Assembly (NCBI RefSeq): GCF_009834365.1
Contig: NZ_CP041348.1
Location: forward strand, 124,001-188,000
Reading direction: 5' to 3'
Source: Komagataeibacter xylinus
Lineage (GTDB): Bacteria > Pseudomonadota > Alphaproteobacteria > Acetobacterales > Acetobacteraceae
DNA length: 64,000 nucleotides
The notes under the pieces are model-generated. The model did no database searches. It was not told where the DNA came from and worked only from the letters and a program-made list of their open reading frames with translations. The translations under genes and the position numbers were made by a program. Shown here piece after piece: positions 18,929 through 28,882 of this stretch. Numbering within the stretch: position 1 is the first letter of the stretch; every line of letters starts with the position of its first letter.

Positions 18929-20182
18929 TCAGGCAGGGTCGAAATGTTCATCGGCTGCCATGATCGCGCGCATCAGCACGTTTGCACCGGCCACGATATC
19001 ATCCGGTGCGGCATATTCCGCCTCGTTGTGGCTCAACCCGTCACGGCAGGGAATGAAGATCATCGCGGTCGGGCAGATTCGGGCCATATAGGCCGCATCA
19101 TGCCCTGCGCCGGAAATGATGTCGCGATGGCTCAGCCCCGCCTTTGCCGCCGCATCGCGCACCATGCTGACGCAGCCCGGGTCAAACGGCACGGCAGGAG
19201 AACGCCAGCTTTCCTCGATCGACAGGTCGATGCCCGCCCTGCGTGCAATCCAGGCCGCCTGTGTGCGAAAATCGGCTTCCATCGCCTCAATCACGGCATC
19301 ATCAGGGTGGCGCAGGTCCAGCGTCATGCGCACTTCGCCCGGCACCACGTTGCGACTGCCCGGGCTTGCATCAATGATGCCGATGGTTGCCTTGGCATCC
19401 GGCCCGTGTGCTGCCGCCACATCCGCCGCCAGCACCATCAGGCGGGCCGCCGCGAGCAGCGCGTCGCGGCGCAGTTCCATGGGGGTCGTGCCGGCATGGG
19501 CTTCCTGCCCTGTCAGGGTTACATCAAACCACCGCATGCCCTGCACGCCTGTCACGACGCCAATGGTTTTGCCCTCGTTTTCCAGCACTGGTCCCTGTTC
19601 GATATGCAACTCGAAATAGGCGGCAAGCGGGTGCGCGCCACAGGGCTCATCGCCCTTATACCCGATTGCGAGCAGGGCATCACCCAGACGGACCCCATCA
19701 CGGTCGGCAAGACCATAGGCCTGCTCCAGCGTGAAGGCACCGCTAAAAACGCCTGATGCCGTCATGGCCGGGGCAAAACGCGCCCCTTCCTCATTGGTCC
19801 AGTTGGCCAGTTCGATTGAATGGCGCGGCACATATCCCGCTGCCCGGAAGGCACGCAATACCGCCAGCCCCCCCAGCACGCCATAAATGCCATCATAGCG
19901 GCCGCCCGTGGGCTGGGTGTCGAGGTGGCTGCCCATCATCAATGGCGGAAGGGTCGGATCACTCCCCTCAAGGCGCAGGAACTGGCTGCCCATGGTATCG
20001 ACCGTAAGGGAACAGTCCAGTGCCGCCCCCTGCCCGGCCAGCCAGTCACGGACAAGACGGTCCTCCGCCGACAGGGCCAGCCGGCGGATGCCGCCCCGTG
20101 GCGTTGCGCCAAAACGGGACGTGAAGGCAATGTCCTCGTTCAGGCGGGGACCATCAATCGTAATATTGGCGTTCTTGTGCAT
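18929..20182 (-). CDS. M20-family N-carbamoyl-L-amino acid / allantoate amidohydrolase
   Basis: This 417-residue protein carries the binuclear metal site of the hydantoinase/carbamoylase M20 family: H86 in GSHLDT, D97 in GGRYDG, E131/E132 in NEEGARF, H193 in ELHIEQGPVLE and H385 in LSHNEAEY, with the dimerisation lid in between (GQEAHAGTTPMELRRDAL). It hydrolyses a carbamoyl or ureido group, giving an amino acid or ureidoglycolate-type product plus ammonia and CO2. Substrate choice between carbamoyl-amino acid, beta-ureidopropionate and allantoate is not decided. It closes the cluster and is transcribed toward the permease. Confidence 0.92.
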   Translation of the reverse strand: MHKNANITIDGPRLNEDIAFTSRFGATPRGGIRRLALSAEDRLVRDWLAGQGAALDCSLTVDTMGSQFLRLEGSDPTLPPLMMGSHLDTQPTGGRYDGIYGVLGGLAVLRAFRAAGYVPRHSIELANWTNEEGARFAPAMTASGVFSGAFTLEQAYGLADRDGVRLGDALLAIGYKGDEPCGAHPLAAYFELHIEQGPVLENEGKTIGVVTGVQGMRWFDVTLTGQEAHAGTTPMELRRDALLAAARLMVLAADVAAAHGPDAKATIGIIDASPGSRNVVPGEVRMTLDLRHPDDAVIEAMEADFRTQAAWIARRAGIDLSIEESWRSPAVPFDPGCVSMVRDAAAKAGLSHRDIISGAGHDAAYMARICPTAMIFIPCRDGLSHNEAEYAAPDDIVAGANVLMRAIMAADEHFDPA

Positions 20183-20828
20183 CTGACTACCCTTTTTTCA
20201 TGGTCCCGTGCCGATGGTGGCTGCAAGTGTCAGCATCCCGTCACGCAGGATATCCTGCAGGCGTCGAGCCGGGCCAGCCCGGCGCTTGCCTGCGTGATGG
20301 ATTGGCTGCCCCGCCATGCGCCCATCACGACAGACACGCCCGTTCCACCCCTGTGAGCACAATGGTCTGGTACCGGAAAGGATAACCATGAACTGCTCCA
20401 GCGGCTGCATGCCGGTAATCATCATGTATGATGAGGCGATGGCAAGATCCTGCACGCACTGGGCGCATATCACATATATCTAAAATCAATCACGTCCTTG
20501 TTGGCGTGCTCGCTACACAGGGTAGCATGCACATTGCAGTTATTATGGATTACCTGCGCACCCTGCGCGGCGGCGTGCTGATCCGACCGTCTTGCCTGAG
20601 ACAGGCCCCTCCCTTCCGATGACCGCCTCTTGCGCCTGCACTGACCAGTTCATGCCGATCGGAACACCGCGCATGGCATTTGGCGCCATCGTGCCCAAGG
20701 ATATCGGCTTCTTCATATATTATATTGCGAATCATATATTATAATGCGAAGGGTATATCATTCTGAAGCCAAAACCTTCTGTGCCGTGCGCCAGAGGGGC
20801 AACCTTTCACATACCGGAACAGAAATTC
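20183..20828. other. Intergenic region between the carbamoylase and putA
   Basis: This 646-base stretch has no convincing gene. A minus-strand frame (20198-20473) has some protein-like text (MMITGMQPLEQFMVIL) but no recognisable family and no good start, and may be a decayed gene. The right end becomes AT-rich and contains the tandem repeat and promoter region of putA. Confidence 0.4.
20714..20750. repeat. Tandem 18-base direct repeat upstream of putA
   Basis: CATATATTATATTGCGAA is followed one base later by CATATATTATAATGCGAA, 17 of 18 bases identical and 19 bases apart start to start. The pair ends 78 bases before the putA start. Two helical-turn-phased copies suggest an operator for a dimeric regulator, with an embedded -10-like TATATT/TATAAT. 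Confidence 0.55.
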
Positions 20829-23800
20829 ATGTCAGTCCATGACACGTTTGCTCCCGCGTTTTCGTCCCGTTCCCCCTTGCGTCAGGCTATTGTGAAGGCG
20901 ATCCGCAAACCCGAAGCCTCATGTGTCGAGACACTGACCCCTGCAGCAAAGCTGAACACGGTGGAAAGCGCGCAGACACAAGCGCTGGCAACCCGCCTGA
21001 CAGAAGGCCTGCGGGCGGAACGCCACCCCGGTCTTGTGGAAACACTGGTGCAGGAATTCGCCCTTTCCTCCGCCGAGGGCGTGGCCCTGATGTGCCTGGC
21101 CGAAGCATTGCTGCGCATTCCCGACACGGCGACGCGCGATGCGCTGATTGAGGACAAGATTGGTGATGGCGACTGGCTGGCGCATGTGTCGCGTGACCGA
21201 CCGCTTTTTGCCAATGCCGCGGCCTGGGGGCTGGCGCTTACGGGTGAAATCGTGGCTCGGCATGATGAAAAAAACCTGAAATCCGCCCTGCTGGGATTTG
21301 TTGCCCGGAGCACCCGGCCTGTCATCCGCAAGGCGGTTGATGCCGCCATGCGGCTTATGGGCGAGCAGTTCGTGCTTGGCGAGACCATAGGGCAGGCCCG
21401 CGAGAACAGTGCACGGCTGGAAGAGGCCGGTTTTTCCTATTCCTACGACATGCTGGGCGAAGCCGCCTTTACCGCGCAGGATGCCAGCCGCTACCGGCAG
21501 GATTACCTTGACGCCATCCATGCCATTGGCCGCAGCGCGCGGGGCGCCAGCGTGTATGAACGGCCGGGCATTTCCATAAAGCTTTCGGCCCTGCACCCCC
21601 GTTATGTCCGCGCCCAGCGTGAACGGGTCATGACCGAGCTGCTGGCCGTGGTGCAGGAACTGACCCTGCTGGCGCGCAGTTATGATATCGGCATCAATAT
21701 CGATGCCGAAGAAAGCGAACGGCTCGACCTGTCACTCGACCTGCTGGAAGCACTGTGCCACACGCCGGGACTGGAAGGCTGGAACGGGATCGGCTTTGTC
21801 GTGCAGGCCTACGGCAAGCGTTGCCCGTATGTGCTGGATTACATCATCGACCTCGCCCGCCGCACCAGCCGCCGCCTGATGGTCCGACTTGTCAAAGGGG
21901 CCTATTGGGACAGCGAGATCAAGAAAGCGCAGGTCGACGGGCTATCCGATTTTCCCGTCTATACGCGCAAATGCCATACCGACATCAGCTACATAGCCTG
22001 CGCGCGCAGGCTGCTGGCGGCACGTGATGTGATCTTTCCACAGTTTGCCACGCATAATGCCCGCACGCTGGCGAGCATCCACACCTTGGCTGGCGAAGCG
22101 TTTGAAGTGGGTTCCTATGAATTCCAGTGCCTGCATGGCATGGGTGAGCCGCTTTACCGGCAGGTGGTCGGCACGACCGGACTCAACCGCCCGACCCGTA
22201 TCTACGCCCCGGTTGGCACGCATGAGACCCTGCTGGCCTATCTGGTGCGCCGCCTGCTGGAAAATGGGGCCAATTCCTCCTTCGTGAACCAGATCGGTGA
22301 TGAATCCATCCCGGTTGCAAAACTGGTGGAAGACCCACTGGCCATCGCCCGCGGCTTTACCCCTTATGGTGCCCCCCATCCTGACATACGCAGGCCCTCC
22401 GACCTGTTTGGCGCGGAACGCCGCAATTCCGCAGGGCTGGATCTGGCCGATGACCAGGTTTTGTCCGAACTGGCAGCCGGATTGCAGGCAGCCCCAAACA
22501 ACTGGAAAGCCACATCCCTTGTTGTGGGCATGCAGCCTGAGGGCACGGCCTTACCCGTTACCAACCCGGCCGACCACAGCGATCAGGTCGGGACAGTCAT
22601 CCCGGCAACACGGGAGATTGTAGGACAGGCCGTAACGGCGGCACAGGCCGCATGCACCGACTGGGCCAATACAGCGCCCGCGACCCGTGCAGAAATTCTG
22701 GAAACAGCGTCCAGCCTGCTGGAATCCCGTCAGGATGAACTGCTGGCACTGCTCTCGCGCGAGGCCGGAAAATCCCTGCCAAACGGCATTGCCGAAGTGC
22801 GTGAAGCCGTGGATTTCCTGCGCTATTATGCCGCCACCATTCGCCGGGATTTTGATAACGCCACCCATGTTCCCCTGGGCACGGTGGCGTGCATCAGCCC
22901 ATGGAATTTTCCGCTGGCCATCTTTGTAGGCCAGATTGCCGCAGCCCTGGCTGCAGGCAATGTGGTTGTTGCCAAACCGGCGGAAGAAACCCCGCTGGTT
23001 GCAGCCCTTGCCGTGGGAATCCTGCATGAAGCCGGCGTGCCAGCAGGTGCGGTGCAACTGCTGGCCGGTGAAGGAGATATCGGGGCGGCGCTGGTGGGCG
23101 ATGATCGGGTTATGGGCGTGATGTTCACGGGCTCCACTGCCGTGGCGCAGACCATCAGCCGCCAGCTTGCAGCACGGCGCACGCTGACCGGCCAGCCTGT
23201 ACCGCTGATTGCGGAAACCGGCGGCCAGAACGCCATGATTGTTGATTCCTCCGCCCTGGCGGAGCAGGTGGTGGCGGATGTCGTGGCATCGGCCTTTGAC
23301 AGCGCGGGCCAGCGCTGCTCAGCCCTGCGGCTGCTGTGCGTGCAGGAAGACTGTGCCGATCATGTCCTGGCCATGCTGCGCGGTGCCATGCGGGAGCTGA
23401 CCATGGGCAATCCCGCCCAGCTCTGCACCGATGTCGGTCCGGTCATTACGGCGCAGGCGGCACAGGGCATTACCCGGCATATCGAGGCGTTCCGCCAGAA
23501 AAAAGCACCGGTCTTTGCCCTGCCCATGCCGCAGGCCTGTGCAGATGGCAGCTTTGTTCCCCCCACCCTGATCGAGATCCTGAACGTGCAGGAAATGGGC
23601 AGCGAAGTCTTTGGCCCGGTCCTGCATGTCTTGCGGTATTCCCGCCGCAATCTCGATCAGGTGCTGGCTGATATCAATGCAACCGGATATGGCCTGACCT
23701 TCGGGTTGCATACCCGTATTGAATCCACGGTGAGGCATGTGCTGTCACGGGTGGCGGCAGGCAACCTGTATGTAAACCGCAATACGATCGGGGCGGTCGT

Positions 23801-24464
23801 GGGCGTGCAGCCGTTTGGCGGGCGCGGCCTGTCAGGCACGGGGCCCAAGGCGGGCGGTCCGCTTATCCTGCGCAGACTGCTGTCACAGGCGCCAGCGCTG
23901 TCACCGCTGGTGCAGGGACAGACACCTGCGGCCATGACCATATGGACGGACTGGCTGCGCGGACAGGGAGAAACGGCTGCGGCAGCCACGGCCATGACCC
24001 TGCGCGACAGGCCGCTGAGCGGGGGCACACTGACCCTGCCCGGCCCGGTGGGAGAGGAGAACCTCTACAAGCTGAGCGCCCGTGGCAATGTGCTCTGTAT
24101 CGCAACCTGCAAGGCGGGGCTGTATGACCAGATCTCGCTTGTGCTGGCCGGGGGCAATACGGCCCTTGTGCTGGGCAATGCCGTGCCGCGTGCATGGTAC
24201 GCCACATTGCCTGAGGTCGTGCAGGCCAGGGTCAGGCCGGTAGACAGCGCCACGAGCGAGGCCAGTACGGTTATCCTTAGCGAAAAGGATGATACCACCT
24301 TCGCCACGGCCCGACAGGCATTGTCCGCTGGAGACCAGCCGCTCATCTCCGCATGGCTGACCGGCGGCGGCCTGCCAGGGGCCGAATGCGTGCTGGAGGA
24401 GCAGTCCGTCAGCATCAACACCACGGCTGCAGGTGGCAATGCCAGCCTGATGACGCTGCACTGA
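20829..24464 (+). CDS. putA: PutA, bifunctional proline dehydrogenase / pyrroline-5-carboxylate dehydrogenase
   Basis: This roughly 1211-residue protein oxidises proline to glutamate in two linked steps. The FAD-barrel proline dehydrogenase domain includes SIKLSALHPRY near residue 250 and the later TRKCHTDISY and FATHNARTLA. The aldehyde dehydrogenase domain has CISPWNFPLAIF, catalytic glutamate in IAETGGQNAM near 794 and catalytic cysteine in GQRCSALRLL near 827, then GGRGLSGTGPKAGGP. A C-terminal extension follows, as in longer PutA proteins. No N-terminal ribbon-helix-helix domain is seen, so it is unlikely to repress itself. I took the ATG of MSVHDTF rather than the upstream GTG. Confidence 0.95.
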   Translation: MSVHDTFAPAFSSRSPLRQAIVKAIRKPEASCVETLTPAAKLNTVESAQTQALATRLTEGLRAERHPGLVETLVQEFALSSAEGVALMCLAEALLRIPDTATRDALIEDKIGDGDWLAHVSRDRPLFANAAAWGLALTGEIVARHDEKNLKSALLGFVARSTRPVIRKAVDAAMRLMGEQFVLGETIGQARENSARLEEAGFSYSYDMLGEAAFTAQDASRYRQDYLDAIHAIGRSARGASVYERPGISIKLSALHPRYVRAQRERVMTELLAVVQELTLLARSYDIGINIDAEESERLDLSLDLLEALCHTPGLEGWNGIGFVVQAYGKRCPYVLDYIIDLARRTSRRLMVRLVKGAYWDSEIKKAQVDGLSDFPVYTRKCHTDISYIACARRLLAARDVIFPQFATHNARTLASIHTLAGEAFEVGSYEFQCLHGMGEPLYRQVVGTTGLNRPTRIYAPVGTHETLLAYLVRRLLENGANSSFVNQIGDESIPVAKLVEDPLAIARGFTPYGAPHPDIRRPSDLFGAERRNSAGLDLADDQVLSELAAGLQAAPNNWKATSLVVGMQPEGTALPVTNPADHSDQVGTVIPATREIVGQAVTAAQAACTDWANTAPATRAEILETASSLLESRQDELLALLSREAGKSLPNGIAEVREAVDFLRYYAATIRRDFDNATHVPLGTVACISPWNFPLAIFVGQIAAALAAGNVVVAKPAEETPLVAALAVGILHEAGVPAGAVQLLAGEGDIGAALVGDDRVMGVMFTGSTAVAQTISRQLAARRTLTGQPVPLIAETGGQNAMIVDSSALAEQVVADVVASAFDSAGQRCSALRLLCVQEDCADHVLAMLRGAMRELTMGNPAQLCTDVGPVITAQAAQGITRHIEAFRQKKAPVFALPMPQACADGSFVPPTLIEILNVQEMGSEVFGPVLHVLRYSRRNLDQVLADINATGYGLTFGLHTRIESTVRHVLSRVAAGNLYVNRNTIGAVVGVQPFGGRGLSGTGPKAGGPLILRRLLSQAPALSPLVQGQTPAAMTIWTDWLRGQGETAAAATAMTLRDRPLSGGTLTLPGPVGEENLYKLSARGNVLCIATCKAGLYDQISLVLAGGNTALVLGNAVPRAWYATLPEVVQARVRPVDSATSEASTVILSEKDDTTFATARQALSAGDQPLISAWLTGGGLPGAECVLEEQSVSINTTAAGGNASLMTLH

Positions 24465-24811
24465 AAGCTTTGCTGGCCTGTCAGCCATGACGGGTCGGCT
24501 GCACCAGCCTTCATACTGACTGTGTGCCTGAAAGCCGGCGAAAGGCTGACAGGTGAGCATGCCATACGCCCCACAGCGGGCGCAGCACGGCCTGATCCGG
24601 CACGCGCGGCCACAGCCAGATCAATGCGACGGATTTCTTTCAGTCCACCTGACATGGATATCGGGCATCCCGTTCTGGTTACGCAACATATGTTTCATAT
24701 GCTAACTGTCTATCCCTGCCCCTGAACTACCGGTAAACTCGTACCGCCTGCTGCCTGCATGTCTGTGCTGGTGCAGAATTTGATGCTCCCCCTGAAAAGG
24801 ACCGAAACGCC
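24465..24811. other. Intergenic region between putA and the second GntR gene
   Basis: There is no convincing gene. A paired motif CATATG-TTT-CATATG near 24690 lies about 120 bases before the GntR start and could be its own operator. No clear terminator for putA is visible. Confidence 0.35.
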
Positions 24812-25507
24812 ATGTTGCCATCTTCCATTTTTGATGCAGGCAACGGGCAGAAACGCGGCATCGCCTCGGTCATGATCAGCACGGCGTTACGCAATGCCAT
24901 CGTGTCAGGCGTGTTACCCGCAGACCAGCCCCTGCCCCAGTCAGAACTGGCGTCGGGGTTCGGCACCAGCATCATCCCCGTGCGGGAGGCGCTCAAGCAA
25001 CTGGAAGCCGAAGGACTGGTCATGTTCATGCCCAACCGGGGGGCCATGGTTACGGGCATGACGGAAGAAGACATTATCGAATATTCAGAAATTCGTGCCT
25101 CGCTGGAAGAAATGGCCGCCCGGCACGCCGTCAGCCGGATGTCGCGCGTTGACCTTGCGCGGATAGAAGATGCCTATGACGCCTTCGTGCAGGGGGCAGC
25201 ACAGGCCACCGGGCGGCATCGTTCGGGGGAACTGAACCGGGCCTTTCACAATGCGATCTATGCCGCAGCGCAGCGTCCGCGCCTGCTGGAAATGATTGAT
25301 GACCTGCATATACGGCTCAACCGGTATATTCGCAGCCATCTGGAAATTGCAGGCCGCAAGGAAGCAACGGATATCGAACACGAGGCCATCATGCAGGCCT
25401 GCCGCCGCCACGATGCGGACGAAGTCGCGCGTTTGACAAAGCAGCATATTCTCGAAGCCGCCAATATTTCCGTGCAGGTCATTCGCGGGCATATGGCAGC
25501 CCCCTGA
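24812..25507 (+). CDS. GntR-family (FCD domain) transcriptional regulator
   Basis: This 231-residue protein has an N-terminal winged helix (VSGVLPADQPLPQSELASGFGTSIIPVREALKQLEAEGLV) and an all-helical FCD domain with the ligand/metal histidine in LNRAFHNAIYAA and a second histidine in DIEHEAIMQAC. ATG follows an AGGA site. It lies between putA and the broken LysR/gabT pair, so it could control putA or the 4-aminobutyrate genes. It is only distantly similar to the GntR protein at 13 kb. Confidence 0.88.
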   Translation: MLPSSIFDAGNGQKRGIASVMISTALRNAIVSGVLPADQPLPQSELASGFGTSIIPVREALKQLEAEGLVMFMPNRGAMVTGMTEEDIIEYSEIRASLEEMAARHAVSRMSRVDLARIEDAYDAFVQGAAQATGRHRSGELNRAFHNAIYAAAQRPRLLEMIDDLHIRLNRYIRSHLEIAGRKEATDIEHEAIMQACRRHDADEVARLTKQHILEAANISVQVIRGHMAAP

Positions 25508-25588
25508 AAAAACGGACAGGACCATTATGGACCCCGCTCCTCCAACGGTGCTCTTGATCCGCTACCTTCATGATGGCAGCGGGCATAT

Positions 25589-26533
25589 ATGGATACACGC
25601 CATCACATCCCGCCGCTTGCTGCCCTCAATGCCTTTGTAGCCTATGCTCGCACGGGAGGCATCCGTCGTGCTGCAGGGAGTGGACCATGCCGTGATCAGC
25701 CGTCACCTGCGTGACCTTGAAAATGCCCTTGGCGTTGCATTGCGCGACCGCAGCATAGGGAGCCTGACACCCAAAGGCCATGAATACCATGCGCGCATTG
25801 CCCCCTGCTGGACGGGCTGGCCCGGGCCACGGCGGATATGCGCGGCCAGATGCCACAGCTTACCCTGACCTGTTCGCATGGTATCGCCTATCACTGGCTG
25901 CTGCCACGGCTGTCCAGCTTCCGGCAGCTTTATCCCGGGGTGGAACTCATGCTGCGCCCGGTTGATTCCGACTGCCGGTTCAATCCCGACCCGATTGATA
26001 CCATCATCCATGCCGATATCCGCTACATCCATGATAAGGCGAATACCCCCCTGCCCCCGCGCATATGCGCCCTGCCCGTGGCGCGGCCACCCGTTTTTCC
26101 GGTAGCCGGCCCCGCCTGCCTGCACCGTTTTGCCCATTCACTACAGCAGGCTGCCGACCTGCTGCATGCCCCCCTGCTGATTGAAGACAACGATACGGAA
26201 TGGCGGCTGTGGTTCAGAGAACAGTCCGTTGAGGTCGCGCATGTGGCCGGCTGCAACCGGCTGTGGCAGGCGCATCTGGCGCTGGCGGCAGCGCGGGCGG
26301 GCGAAAGGATCGCGCTGGCCAATCCCTACCTGCTGGAAGATGACCTGCTTGCCGGCCGGCTTGTCCGGGTCAGCACCACGGATATCGCGTTGCGTGAGGT
26401 CTCGCTGGGAGCCTATGTCCTGCGCGCGACAAAACAGGCATGGCAGGCGCGCCCGATGGTGATGCTGCACACCTGGCTGGAAACGCAATTCAACACCGAT
26501 GCTGCACAAGTGGTGACATCCGGTCACCACTGA
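25589..26533 (+). pseudogene. LysR-family regulator gene with two frameshifts (GcvA-like)
   Basis: Read across three frames it gives a LysR protein. The start MDTRHHIPPLAALNAFVAYARTG runs into the helix-turn-helix (RRAAGS...VDHAVISRHLRDLENALG), where about eight bases appear lost. A second shift comes at HARIAP, where one C of a C-run seems missing. The effector domain from MPQLTLTCSHGIAYHWLLP to the end is then open. Lesions inside the recognition helix would abolish DNA binding. Sequencing error in homopolymers is an alternative for the second shift only. It lies just upstream of the similarly damaged gabT. Confidence 0.75.
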
Positions 26534-26642
26534 TCGCACAGAAAGCGCCTCCCCATCCCGATGCGAACCCGTTACGGGCGCATGACCGGCGCGGTTGTAC
26601 CCACACTCCCGCCACGCACCCCACAGGGATGAAAAACAGGCC

Positions 26643-27920
26643 ATGACACTGACCAACAGCGATCTCCTTGCCCGCCGTAACCACGCCGTGCCACCCGGTG
26701 TCGCGACCGCCACCCCCATTTTGCCGACCGGGCCGAAAATGCCGAACTGTGGGATGTGGAAGGCCGCCGCTACGTTGATTTTGCCGGCGGTATTGCCGTG
26801 CTGAACGTGGGGCATCGCCACCCGAAGGTGCTGGACGCCGTGCGCGCACAGCTTGACCGCTTCACGCATACCGCGTTCCAGGTCTCGGCATACGAACCCT
26901 ATATCGCCCTGGCGGAAAAGCTGAACGTGCTGGCCCCGTTCGAGGGGCCCGCCAAGACCATCTTCTTCTCCACGGGGAGGCGAAGCGACAGAGAATGCGG
27001 TCAAGATCGCGCGCGCGGCAACGGGGCGCAACGGCATCATCGCCTTTACCGGCGGGTTTCATGGCCGCACGCTCCTGGCCTCGGCCATGACCGGCAAGAT
27101 CAGGCCCTACAAGGCCCCCTTCGGTACGCTGCCCGGTGAGGTCTATCATCTGCTTTTTCCTGATGGGGAAGATGTAAACGTAACCGACACGCTGCGCATG
27201 CTGGATTTCGTGTTCGCAGCCGACCTGCCACCATCGAGCGTCGCCGCCATCATCATCGAGCCGGTACAGGGCGAAGGCGGCTTCCGTATCGCCCCCACCG
27301 AACTGCTGCAGGCCCTGCGCCGCATCTGTGATGAACACGGCATCAAGCTCGTTGCCGACGAGGTGCAGTGCGGCTTCGCCCGTACGGGCCGCCTGTTTGG
27401 CATCGAACATTCCGGCGTACAGCCCGACCTTGTCTCGGTTGCGAAATCCATGGGCGGTGGCCTGCCGCTTTCAGGTGTCATCGGGCGGGCAGAACTGATG
27501 GATGCAGTTGACCCCGGCGGCCTCGGTGGCACCTATGGTGGCGCCCCGCTGGCCTGTGCGGCAGGACTGGCCGTGCTGGACATCATCCATGAAGAAAAAC
27601 TGGTGGAGCGCGCCAACGCCATCGGCGAGAAGCTGCGCCACCACATTGACCGCCTGCATGCCAATACCAGCCTCCTGCCTGTCAGCCGCGCGCGTGGTCT
27701 GGGCGCGATGATCGCCTTTGACCTCCTGCACGAACGCGGCAGGCCGGCCCTGCGCGCCAATGCGGCTGCCGCCATCTGCGCGCGGGCCTGTGAAAAGGGG
27801 CTGATCCTGCTCTCATGCGGTACGCAGGGGGCAACCATCCGCATCCTTGTGCCATTGACGGCCTCGGATGCCATCATTGACGAAGGCATGCACATCATCG
27901 AGCAGGTGCTGGCGCAATAA
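26643..27920 (+). pseudogene. gabT: 4-aminobutyrate aminotransferase gene with two compensating frameshifts
   Basis: The start MTLTNSDLLARRNHAVP is GabT-like. One T seems lost in the ATTTT run after TATPI, and the frame is restored by an extra base in FFSTG...EATENAVKIARAATG. The rest is intact: GGFHGRTLLASAMTG, IIEPVQGEGGF, the DEVQCGFARTG block, the PLP lysine in LVSVAKSMGGG, and GTYGGAPLACAA. Between the shifts about 90 residues, including VEGRRYVDFAGGIAVLN, lie in another frame. GabT transfers the amino group of GABA to 2-oxoglutarate. As written the gene is broken. Confidence 0.8.
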
Positions 27921-27969
27921 GCAGTCTGACCACCGGTTTCGCATACAGATGCACCCAGGAAATGGAAAA

Positions 27970-28000
27970 GGGCCGGATCTCTTGCAATGAAATCCGGCCC
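27970..28000 (-). terminator. Intrinsic terminator of mscS
   Basis: On the minus strand GGGCCGGAT pairs perfectly with ATCCGGCCC across a 13-base loop and is followed by TTTTCC, about 70 bases after the mscS stop codon. It also separates mscS from the convergent gabT. Confidence 0.7.
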
Positions 28001-28006
28001 CGGCCC

Positions 28007-28020
28007 GCATGACGTCATGC
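28007..28020. repeat. Perfect 14-base palindrome
   Basis: GCATGACGTCATGC is a perfect inverted repeat between the gabT and mscS 3' ends. It could be a protein-binding site; no gene start is close. Confidence 0.35.
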
Positions 28021-28069
28021 CATCAGAATGTCAGATTGACACGGGCATAACAGAAACCACGATTACAGA

Positions 28070-28882
28070 TCATGCAGCACTCCGCGCCGTGACCCCAAGA
28101 CGGTAGCCTTCCTTCTGAAGCACCTTGATAGAGGCCTCGGAATATTTCGCGACCAGTCCAGACACATCACCAGGCGCACACCAGAACCCCAGCGTAACCT
28201 GAATATTGGCCGGTTTTGGCAGAAAGGAAACAGAAGGCGCGGGAGTCTTGAGTACCTGCGCGTCGTTTTCCGTAAGGCCGAGCAGTAGCGTGCGTGCCTT
28301 GTCCAGATCGTCATTATAATCAATCAGCAGGCTGACCGAGCCGGCAAGCCGGTCTGACTCCGAACTGTTGATTACGATATTGTTTGATAATGTTCCGTTG
28401 GGGACGTAAATGATCTCGTGATTGGCATCAAGCAGCACGGTACGAAACATCTCGATCGATGTAACCGTTCCTGAACTGCCACCTGCCGTAATTGAATCCC
28501 CTACCTTGAACGGACGGAACAGCAGGATCAGCACGCCACCGGCAAAATTGGCAAGACTGCCCTGCAGTGCCATGCCAACCGCCAGCCCCGCAGCACCCAG
28601 CACGGCTACGAACGATGTTGTTGCAATGCCGACCATGGATGCCACACTGATCAGCAGCAGGGCTTTCAGAAACAGCCCGACCACACTCAGCAGGAATCCG
28701 CGCAATGTCGGTTCTATATGGCTGGCCTCCATCATCCGGCCCATGGCCCGCGTTACGGCGTTAACAAGCTTCCAGCCCACGAAAAGAACGATCAGAGCCA
28801 GTAAAAACTGACTTGCATATTCCAGTATGAGAGGAAGTAATCCGTCCAACTGCTCTAAAACTGAATGAATCTGCTTTTCCAT
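28070..28882 (-). CDS. mscS: Small-conductance mechanosensitive channel MscS
   Basis: This 270-residue protein has three N-terminal membrane helices. The pore helix GAAGLAVGMALQGSLANFAGGVLILLFRPFKVGD is the MscS signature with its Gly/Ala packing. It is followed by the beta domain (GTVTSIEMFRTVLLDANHEIIYVPNG) and the cytoplasmic cage. It opens under membrane tension to release solutes after osmotic downshock. I chose the ATG behind AAGGA; an upstream start 21 codons earlier has no site. It is monocistronic with its own terminator. Confidence 0.95.
   Translation of the reverse strand: MEKQIHSVLEQLDGLLPLILEYASQFLLALIVLFVGWKLVNAVTRAMGRMMEASHIEPTLRGFLLSVVGLFLKALLLISVASMVGIATTSFVAVLGAAGLAVGMALQGSLANFAGGVLILLFRPFKVGDSITAGGSSGTVTSIEMFRTVLLDANHEIIYVPNGTLSNNIVINSSESDRLAGSVSLLIDYNDDLDKARTLLLGLTENDAQVLKTPAPSVSFLPKPANIQVTLGFWCAPGDVSGLVAKYSEASIKVLQKEGYRLGVTARSAA

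Noticed and set aside
18944..19756. Long plus-strand frame opposite the M20 carbamoylase
   Set aside because: The carbamoylase has all metal ligands; the antisense frame shows no family features.
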